This document shows, in pieces, positions 57,750 through 64,000 of a stretch of DNA of 64,000 nt. The first letter of the stretch is position 1; each line of letters begins with the position of its first letter. The notes under the pieces were generated by a model. The model had not been told where the DNA came from, did not search any database, and saw only the letters and a list, made by a program, of their open reading frames with translations. Origin of the DNA: JACKFB01 sp041389525 (lineage in GTDB: Bacteria; Myxococcota_A; UBA9042; PHBI01; JACKFB01); assembly GCA_041389525.1 (NCBI GenBank), contig JAWKRR010000034.1, positions 15,600 to 79,599 on the forward strand. Direction: 5' to 3'. The position numbers and the translations under genes are program-made.

Positions 57750-58544
57750 ATGACCAGCTTCGACGACGCCACCACCTGGACCCCGCGCGCCGACGGCACG
57801 AGCGGGGGCGAGGTCACGCCTGACTGGATGCAGGGCCGCGCCGCCTTCGGCGGGCTGGTCGCCGCCGCCGCGATGCGCGCGCTGGTCCACGCGGTCGGCC
57901 CTGAGCGGCCGCCCCGCTCCTTCAGCCTCAGCTTCATCGCGCCCGTGCAAGCCGGCCCCGCGACCGTGCGCCCGACCATCCTGCGCGCCGGCCGCGCCCT
58001 GACCCACGCCGAAGCCCGCGTCGAGCAAGGCGGCCAGCTCTGCGCCGTCGTCCTTGCCGCGTTCGGCGAGGACCGCCCGTCGGACCTCGCCCTCCCCCTC
58101 CCCCGGGTCACGCCACCGACCCCACCCGAATCCGGCGTCGACCTCCCCTACATCGAGGGCGTCACCCCCCGATTCGTCAGCAAATTCCAGCTCCGTTGGG
58201 CCGACGGCGCCCCGCCCTTCAGCGGCGCCCCCACGGCCGAGTTCGGCGGTTGGTGCCGTCACGCCACCCGCGCCCCCGGCCTCCCCGGCCTCATCGGCCT
58301 CCTCGACGCCTGGCCAGCCCCCGTGCTGCCGATGCTGCGCCGCCCCGCCCCCGCCAGCACCGCCCGCTGGACCGCCCACCTGGTCGGCGACCCGAACGCC
58401 GCCCCCGCCGACGCTTGGTATTGGTACACCTCCCGCGCCATCTCCGCCGGCGCCGGCTACGCCTCGACCCTGAACCACCTCTACGACGCGACCGGCGCGC
58501 TGCTGGCCTGGTCCGAACAGCTCGTCGTCATCTTCGACCGCTGA
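57750..58544 (+). CDS. TesB-like acyl-CoA thioesterase (double hotdog)
   Basis: The sequence begins with an AFGGLVAAAAMRAL helix after MQGRA, the first hotdog helix of TesB-type thioesterases. RSFSLSFIAPVQAGPATVRP matches the strand that follows, and near the end AISAGAGYASTLNHLYDATGA and LLAWSEQLVVIF is the second hotdog with the DxxG/Q pattern. Such enzymes hydrolyse medium- or long-chain acyl-CoA. AGGAGC lies six bases before the ATG at 57750. Divergent from the collagen-like lipoprotein. 264 residues. Confidence 0.85.
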   Translation: MTSFDDATTWTPRADGTSGGEVTPDWMQGRAAFGGLVAAAAMRALVHAVGPERPPRSFSLSFIAPVQAGPATVRPTILRAGRALTHAEARVEQGGQLCAVVLAAFGEDRPSDLALPLPRVTPPTPPESGVDLPYIEGVTPRFVSKFQLRWADGAPPFSGAPTAEFGGWCRHATRAPGLPGLIGLLDAWPAPVLPMLRRPAPASTARWTAHLVGDPNAAPADAWYWYTSRAISAGAGYASTLNHLYDATGALLAWSEQLVVIFDR

Positions 58545-58614
58545 CTTCGACTGGCCGGGCCCAGCCCGCTCCGCGCTGAGGTCTCCGGGTTTCCTGGACC
58601 GCACGCCCCGAGGC

Positions 58615-59025
58615 CTACGCCACCACGGTCGTGACCGCGCCCGTCTCGCCGTACGCCAAGATCGCCGCGTCGCGTGTCACCAGGACGCAGCCGTGGATTC
58701 GAGCGGTCGCCACGATGATGCGGTCTGCCGGGTCTGCGTGACGCCATTCGGGCAGCGCGACGGACTCGATGGCGATGTCGCCGTCGACTGGGACTTCGAC
58801 GATCCCTGCCTGCTGTCTGGCGCGGTCACGGAAGGCGGGCACGGGCATGGCCAGCGAGATTCGGCCTCGGGACGCGAGCATCGCGACCTCCCAATAGCTG
58901 ATGGCCGAGACCGCCAAACCGCCGGCAGCCGCCGCCTGAGCCAGCACCGTCCGCGCCGGGTCCGATAGCCGCTCGCTGTCGTCGCTGAGCCACAGCAGCA
59001 CGTGCGTGTCGACCAGCACCCTCAC
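58615..59025 (-). CDS. vapC: VapC-type PIN-domain toxin
   Basis: The PIN-domain acidic residues are in place: VDTHVLLWL (Asp), SYWEVAML (Glu) and HADPADRIIVATA (two Asp). These form the metal site of VapC RNases, which usually cut tRNA or rRNA. The GTG at 59025 overlaps the antitoxin stop (GTGA), a typical coupled arrangement; a GTG at 59040 is an alternative. 136 residues. Confidence 0.9.
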   Translation of the reverse strand: MRVLVDTHVLLWLSDDSERLSDPARTVLAQAAAAGGLAVSAISYWEVAMLASRGRISLAMPVPAFRDRARQQAGIVEVPVDGDIAIESVALPEWRHADPADRIIVATARIHGCVLVTRDAAILAYGETGAVTTVVA

Positions 59026-59258
59026 TTCATCGCCTCCCACGGCGCCTCGATGGGCGACATGATGTCTCCGTGGACGCGAACGGCGCCCTTCGCAAATCCG
59101 AAGTACGGCAGCGCAGCCTCCGGAGCGACTGGGACCAGCTTCGCGACCGCCCGCCCGCGCTTCGTCACGATGATCGGCTCTCCCGACTCAGCGAGATCTG
59201 CCAAAAGCTGGCCGCAGCGCAGCTTCAACTCCGTCGCCGTCACCTCCCGCTGAGCCAT
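59022..59258 (-). CDS. Phd/YefM-type antitoxin
   Basis: REVTATELKLRCGQLLADLAE is the N-terminal DNA-binding region of Phd/YefM antitoxins, followed by GEPIIVTKRGRAVAKLVPV, the conserved beta-hairpin. The C-terminal part (FGFAKGAVRVHGDIM) would wrap the toxin. The ATG at 59258 has GGAGG four bases upstream. It is expected to repress its own promoter and to neutralise the neighbouring VapC. 78 residues. Confidence 0.9.
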   Translation of the reverse strand: MAQREVTATELKLRCGQLLADLAESGEPIIVTKRGRAVAKLVPVAPEAALPYFGFAKGAVRVHGDIMSPIEAPWEAMK

Positions 59259-59482
59259 GCCGCCTCCGAAATGGTCGATTAAATTGGCCAATTCAGAGCG
59301 TAGGAGACCCAGACTGGTCCTGTCAACGCGCGGGCTGTCACGGCTCCCCGCCGGGCGTCACTTCCGCTGCCGCCTGGGCCCGCGAGCTTTCGGTGGCGGC
59401 CGACGATCGCTAGGATTGCGGCCGCGACCTCCTCGCGTGCACGGCGTATCCGCGGCGGCGCCACTTCGACCCCTCGGAGCCC

Positions 59483-61625
59483 ATGACAGGCGTCCGGCTC
59501 GCCATCCTCGCGCTCTGTCTGGCCGCCTCGCTCAGCGCGTGCGGGGCGAGCTCGGACGACGTCGGCCCCACGGTCGGGCCTTGCGAGGTCGCGGTCTTCT
59601 TCAAGCCGCCGACGCCGCCCGAGATCATCGCGGTGGTGGGAGATTTCACCGACTGGGGCGCGCGGGCGATTCCCATGCGGGACGACGACGGCGACGGCGT
59701 GTACCTGGCCGTGGTCGAGCCGGGGCCGGGCCCGCACCAGTACCGCATCTACGTGGATGGAGAGACCTTTCTGGACCCGTACAACCCGCTGACGCTGTAC
59801 GGAGACGACGGGGTCGAGAACTCCGCGCTGCGGATGGCCGACTGCTCAGCGCCACGCTGGGTCGCGGCACCGAGCGACTCGGAGGACTCGCTTCGCTTTC
59901 GATTCGTCGCCGCTCGTGAGGGGGACGGGCTGGATCTCGGGCGGGCGTTCGCCACCTCGGACGACGGCACGCAGCTTCCCGTGAGCGCGACCGAGGACGG
60001 GGTGGCGGTCGCGGTCGGCGGGCTCACCCGTGGCAAGCACTGGATTGAGGTCCAGGCCACCGACACGAGCGGCCGCGCGACGCCGACGCTGCGCTTCCCG
60101 CGCTGGGTCGAGCCGACCCGCTTTGAGTGGCAGGACGCGACGATCTACCAGGTTTTCATTGATCGTTTTCGCTCGGGCGAGGGCCGCTGCGCGACGACGT
60201 CAGCATCTCGTTCTACCGCGGCGGCGACCTCGAGGCGTGCTGGACGCCATCGAGGAGGGCTACTTCGACGCCCTGGGCGTCAACGCGCTGTGGCTGTCGC
60301 CGGTCTACGAGAACCCCGAGGGCGCCGTGCTCGGCCGCAACGGGTTCCTCAGCGAGGCCTACCACGGCTACTGGCCGACGGACCCCTTCGACGTCGAGAC
60401 GCGCTTCGGGGGTGCCGACGCCCTGCGCGCCGTGGTCGCCGCCGCCCACGCCCGCGGGATGCGCGTGCTGCTGGATATCGTGATGAACCACGTCCACGAC
60501 ACCCACCCCTACTGGACCGAGCGGCCCGCCGACCCCGCCTGGTTCAATAACCCTGACGCCGCCTGCATCTGCGGCCTGAGCTGCCCCTGGAGCGGCTTCA
60601 TCCGCGAGTGCTGGTTCGACCCATTCTTGCCCGATCTGCGCTGGGAAAACCCGGCCGTCGTCGAGCGCGTCGTCGAGGACGCCGCGTGGTGGGTCGAGGC
60701 CTTCGACGTCGACGGCCTGCGCATCGACGCGGTCCCGATGATGCCGCGCCTCGCGGTGCGCCAGCTTCGCGACCGCCTCGCGCAGCGCTACCAAATCGGC
60801 GGCGAGCACATCTATCTGGTAGGCGAGACATACTCGTTTGCGGGCGACCAGCCGCTCTTGCGCTGGTATCTCGGCCCCCACAGCCTGAGCGGCCAGTTCG
60901 ATTTCCCCGTGATGTGGGCGCTCCGAGAGGCACTCGCGGGCCGCGCGGGCATCGACCTGCTGGACCGCGAGGCGCGAGCCGGCCAAGCGGCGTGGGCCGG
61001 CTCCGGCGCGGTGATGGCGCCCTTCTTGGGCAACCACGACGTCCCGCGCTTCATCACCGACCTCAACGGCGACCCGCTGTGGTCTCCCGCGACCGCGCCG
61101 GCGCCCGTGCCCGAGAGCGACCTGCCGTTCGAGCTGCTCAAGCTCGCCTGGACCTTCGTGCTAAGCCAGCCCGGAGCGCCGGTCATCTACTACGGCGACG
61201 AGATTGGGCTCGAGGGCGCCAACGACCCCGACAACCGCCGCAACATGCGCTTCGGTGACGCCTTGGCCCCGCGGCAAGCCGCGGTCCTCGCCCACGTCCA
61301 GCGCCTCGGCAGAGCCCGCGGGTGCAGCCGTGCCCTACGCCGCGGTGAGCTCCGCACCCTCGCCGTCGGCGCCGACACTTACGCCTGGGGTCGCGACGCC
61401 GGCGACGGCTACCCCGCCATCGGCGCCTTCAACCGCGGTGCCACCGAGCGCACGGTCACCTTCACGCGCCCCAGCCCCTGGTCGCTGGCCCCCGACCTCG
61501 CTTGGCGCGACGTCGTCTCGGACCGCCCGCTAGCCCGCGACGGCGACACCATCACCTTCACACTGGGCCCCCGCGAATCCGCGCTCTTCGTCCACGAACC
61601 CTGCGCGGGCTACTCGACGCGATAA
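59483..61625 (+). CDS. GH13 alpha-amylase-family lipoprotein, frame broken by two deletions
   Basis: The signal peptide and lipobox are LCLAASLSAC. A CBM48-like module follows (VVGDFTDWGA, GPHQYRIYVDG), then a GH13 barrel with the catalytic Asp in DGLRIDAV, acid/base Glu in YLVGETYS and the third Asp in FLGNHDVPRF. No frame is open throughout. The first frame holds to about 60180; LRDDVSISFYRGGDLE lies in a second; GVLDAIEEGY onward lies in a third. Adding one C in GGGCCG near 60181-60186 and one G in GAGGCG near 60232-60237 restores one frame to the TAA at 61623. This pattern is typical of homopolymer sequencing error, and the restored protein would be ~715 residues. It is convergent with the next amylase, overlapping 16 bases. 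Confidence 0.75.
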
Positions 61626-64000
61626 ATCAGGTAGCCCCGCGCCGGCACCGAGACGCTGCCGCCAGACACCGTCGCGTCATTCACGAGGTCCGTGTACGTG
61701 CCCGCCAGTATGTCCACGTTGCGCGCGGCCCCGGTCTTGTTCAGCGCCACAATCACGTCCGCCGCCTGCGCGCCGCACCCGCCCATTCGGTAGACCCAGT
61801 GGTCGGGGCTCACCGACAGCGTCGTCCGCCGCCCCCGCGTCAGCGCCCGATTCTCGCCCCGAATCCGCGCCAGCGTCTTCACCTTGGCCCGCAGCGCCTT
61901 CTGATGCGCGTTCAGCGCCCCCTCATCCCACGGCATCATCCGCCGATTGTCCGGGTCGCCGCCGCCCGCCAGCCCGATCTCGTCGCCGTAGTAAATCAGC
62001 GGCAGCCCCGGGTTCGTCATCATCACCGCGAAGGCCAGCCCCAGCTTCTCGTAAGGCTCGGCGTTGGCCGGCTGCGGGTAATCCGTCGACCACCCAATCG
62101 CCGGATAGCTGCCTTGCGTACACCCCACCTGCCCGGTCGCCGTGTGGATCGCCCGCGGGATGTCGTGGTTGCCGAGCCACGTCGACATCAGCGCCCCCGG
62201 CCCATACCGGGTGTCGTTGGTCCCCATCCAGCCCGCCAGATTCTGCAGGTTCCCGCCGCCCATCACCGCCTCGCAGACCTCTTTGCGAAACGGAAAGTCG
62301 AACTGCCCGTCCAGCCGTTCTTCCGGATCTACGTAGTAAGCAAGCGCCCCGTAGTCGCCCCATGTAAAGGTCTCGCCGACCAGGTAAAACCGCCCACCCT
62401 CAGGCTCGACGAACGCCTCATCCAGCGCGTCCCGAAGCTCCTCCAGCCACTCGATGGGCACGTGCTTAATCGCGTCCAGCCGATAGCCGTCAATCCCGTA
62501 CTCCTTCGCCCACCACAGCGCGTCGTCGATCGACCACTTCCGCGCCGCCGCGTTCCCGAAGTCGAAAGGCGGCAGATAGTCCGTAAACGCGCACTTCTGC
62601 CCCCACTCCGGGTGCTCCCAGCACTGCCCGCCGCACACCGCGTTTCCGCCACACAGCACCGTCTGCCCATTGGCCGTCGCGAACCACCCCTGGTCCTTCT
62701 TCGCCTTGTAAAGCCCGCTCTCGGCGTCGACATGGTTCATCACATAGTCAAAGAGCACCTTGATCCCGTGCCCATTGACCGACGTGCTGCCGTGAGCCGC
62801 GTCAATCAAGTCGCGCAGATCCGTCTCCGTCCCAATCCGCGACTCCACCTTCGGCCGCGGCACCGGCACAGCCCCGCTGTAGTCCACGTTCGCCGGCGAC
62901 GGCCAATACCCGTGATACCCGCTGTACTGATGCGAATCCTGCCCCGGATCCGACGGAGCCCCCGCGATATCCCGATTGTCATAGGGCGCCGACAGCCAAA
63001 TCGCGCTCACGCCCAGGTCCCGCAGATACGCCATCCGAGCGGTCACCCCGGCTAGGTCGCCCCCCTTGTACTGCCCGCTGGCTCCGCTGCCGTTATCGCC
63101 GCTGACCCCCGGCACCGGACTCGACTTGCCATCGGAGTCGTAAAACCGGTCCACCATCGCGAAATACAAGACGGTGTCTCGCCAATCGAAGGCCTCCACG
63201 TCCCCGCAGATCCCCGACGAGCCCTCACACCCAATGTCCAGCAGGCTGTTAAACCCGCCAAACCCATCGTCGACCTGGTAGGGGTTATTCGGGTCCGCAA
63301 TCCAGTTCGAGTCGCCGACAATCAGCTTGTACTGGTAAGTCCCAACCTCAAGCTGCACCCCGGCCCGCCACACCCCGCCGGTCTGCACCATCTCAACAGC
63401 GCCCTTTTCCCACTCAGTAAACTCGCCCGCCAACCGCACCCGCGTCGCCGCGGTGTTCACATAAGCGAAGTTCACCACCCCACAAGGAGGCGCCGGCGTC
63501 GCCACGCAAACGTCCAGCACGCTGCGAAACCCGCCCAGATAGTCGGTGATCTGGTCCCCGTTCTCCGGGTCCGCCACCCAAGCGCTGCCGTCGACAATGA
63601 ACTGGTAGTGCACCTGACCGTGCGCGAACCCCGGCACCGTCAGCGACCAAACCCCGTCCTCGCCCTCGACCAACACCAGCGCCCCAGCGGCAGGAGTCGC
63701 CACCCAATCCACCCAAGAGCCCGTCACCCAAACGCTAACCGCCGAGGCGTCCGCGTAACGAAACGTCACCTCGTCGCAAGGAGTCGGCGGATCCACGACC
63801 TCGACCTCAACGTCGGCGGCGGCGTCGGCCACGACCGCATCCGGCCCACCCCCGCCATACCCATACCCGTACCCGCTGCCCCCACCGCCAGTCGGATCCA
63901 CGTCCCCAGGGCTCCAGATCTCGAGCGGCCCCAAGTCAAAGGTGTCCGCCCCCCCGCCCACCACAGCGTCACCGCAAGCCCCAAAAACCCAGGCAGCGAC
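61610..64000 (-). CDS. GH13 alpha-amylase-family lipoprotein with two CBM48-like modules (5' partial)
   Basis: Codons run to the right edge and read VAAWVFGAC, the end of a lipoprotein signal whose start is outside the window. A short Gly/Tyr-rich linker (GGSGYGYGYGGGG) follows. Two CBM48/Isoamylase-N-like modules come next (VWVTGSWVDW...VHYQFIVDG and VRLAGEFTEW...YQYKLIVGD). The GH13 barrel has the catalytic Asp in GYRLDAIKHV, Glu in FYLVGETF and Asp in WLGNHDIPRA. It probably acts on alpha-glucans outside the cell. It faces the related amylase tail to tail, which suggests a duplicated pair. 796 residues are inside the window. Confidence 0.9.
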   Translation of the reverse strand, partial: VAAWVFGACGDAVVGGGADTFDLGPLEIWSPGDVDPTGGGGSGYGYGYGGGGPDAVVADAAADVEVEVVDPPTPCDEVTFRYADASAVSVWVTGSWVDWVATPAAGALVLVEGEDGVWSLTVPGFAHGQVHYQFIVDGSAWVADPENGDQITDYLGGFRSVLDVCVATPAPPCGVVNFAYVNTAATRVRLAGEFTEWEKGAVEMVQTGGVWRAGVQLEVGTYQYKLIVGDSNWIADPNNPYQVDDGFGGFNSLLDIGCEGSSGICGDVEAFDWRDTVLYFAMVDRFYDSDGKSSPVPGVSGDNGSGASGQYKGGDLAGVTARMAYLRDLGVSAIWLSAPYDNRDIAGAPSDPGQDSHQYSGYHGYWPSPANVDYSGAVPVPRPKVESRIGTETDLRDLIDAAHGSTSVNGHGIKVLFDYVMNHVDAESGLYKAKKDQGWFATANGQTVLCGGNAVCGGQCWEHPEWGQKCAFTDYLPPFDFGNAAARKWSIDDALWWAKEYGIDGYRLDAIKHVPIEWLEELRDALDEAFVEPEGGRFYLVGETFTWGDYGALAYYVDPEERLDGQFDFPFRKEVCEAVMGGGNLQNLAGWMGTNDTRYGPGALMSTWLGNHDIPRAIHTATGQVGCTQGSYPAIGWSTDYPQPANAEPYEKLGLAFAVMMTNPGLPLIYYGDEIGLAGGGDPDNRRMMPWDEGALNAHQKALRAKVKTLARIRGENRALTRGRRTTLSVSPDHWVYRMGGCGAQAADVIVALNKTGAARNVDILAGTYTDLVNDATVSGGSVSVPARGYLIYRVE

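Overview
The window is very GC-rich bacterial DNA. It carries Hanks-type kinase/FHA/PP2C signalling, many lipoproteins, MopE-like and cysteine-repeat surface proteins, collagen-like proteins and one good sigma-54 promoter. This mix points to the Myxococcota or a related deltaproteobacterial lineage. There is no rRNA, tRNA, CRISPR array, insertion sequence or phage gene to refine that.

Layout. 1-738: left-edge remains of a secreted Gly-rich protein, broken by several frame changes. 1283-5219: an FHA/winged-helix protein followed by a membrane Ser/Thr kinase with a beta-propeller sensor. 5318-9455: creatininase-family amidohydrolase, a large multi-pass membrane protein and a lipoprotein. 9537-18415: a plus-strand cluster of a polysaccharide-deacetylase-like protein, three consecutive radical SAM proteins sharing one auxiliary-cluster pattern, a DUF362-like/carbamoyltransferase fusion and a histone-deacetylase-family amidohydrolase, closed by a strong terminator. 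18531-23153: a 13-repeat Cys-rich lipoprotein and a metallophosphatase lipoprotein. 23217-27306: PQQ-type propeller, FGE-fold protein, small lipoprotein and a PP2C phosphatase behind a sigma-54-type promoter. 27384-39254: three very large exported proteins in one operon (collagen-like/S74 adhesin, 1876-residue Cys-repeat lipoprotein, MopE-like protein). 39530-43290: Sel1 and TPR lipoproteins. 43323-55780: a nine-gene minus-strand operon with almost every junction overlapping (aldehyde dehydrogenase, Fe-alcohol dehydrogenase, propeller, HemN-like radical SAM, FAD enzyme with a WxWxIP motif, glycosyltransferase, DMT-like membrane protein, ABC ATPase, ABC permease). 55901-59258: collagen-like lipoprotein, thioesterase and a Phd/VapC toxin-antitoxin pair. 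59483-64000: two convergent GH13 alpha-amylase-family lipoproteins, the first interrupted by two apparent one-base deletions, the second running off the right edge.

How they fit. The two operons at 9537-18415 and 43323-55780 look like uncharacterised biosynthetic or modification pathways: the first combines radical SAM chemistry with carbamoyl transfer, the second redox, radical and glycosyl transfer steps with a dedicated exporter. The rest is mostly envelope-surface architecture and signalling. The frame errors at 1-738 and about 60180-60236 look like homopolymer sequencing errors, so both genes may be intact in the organism.
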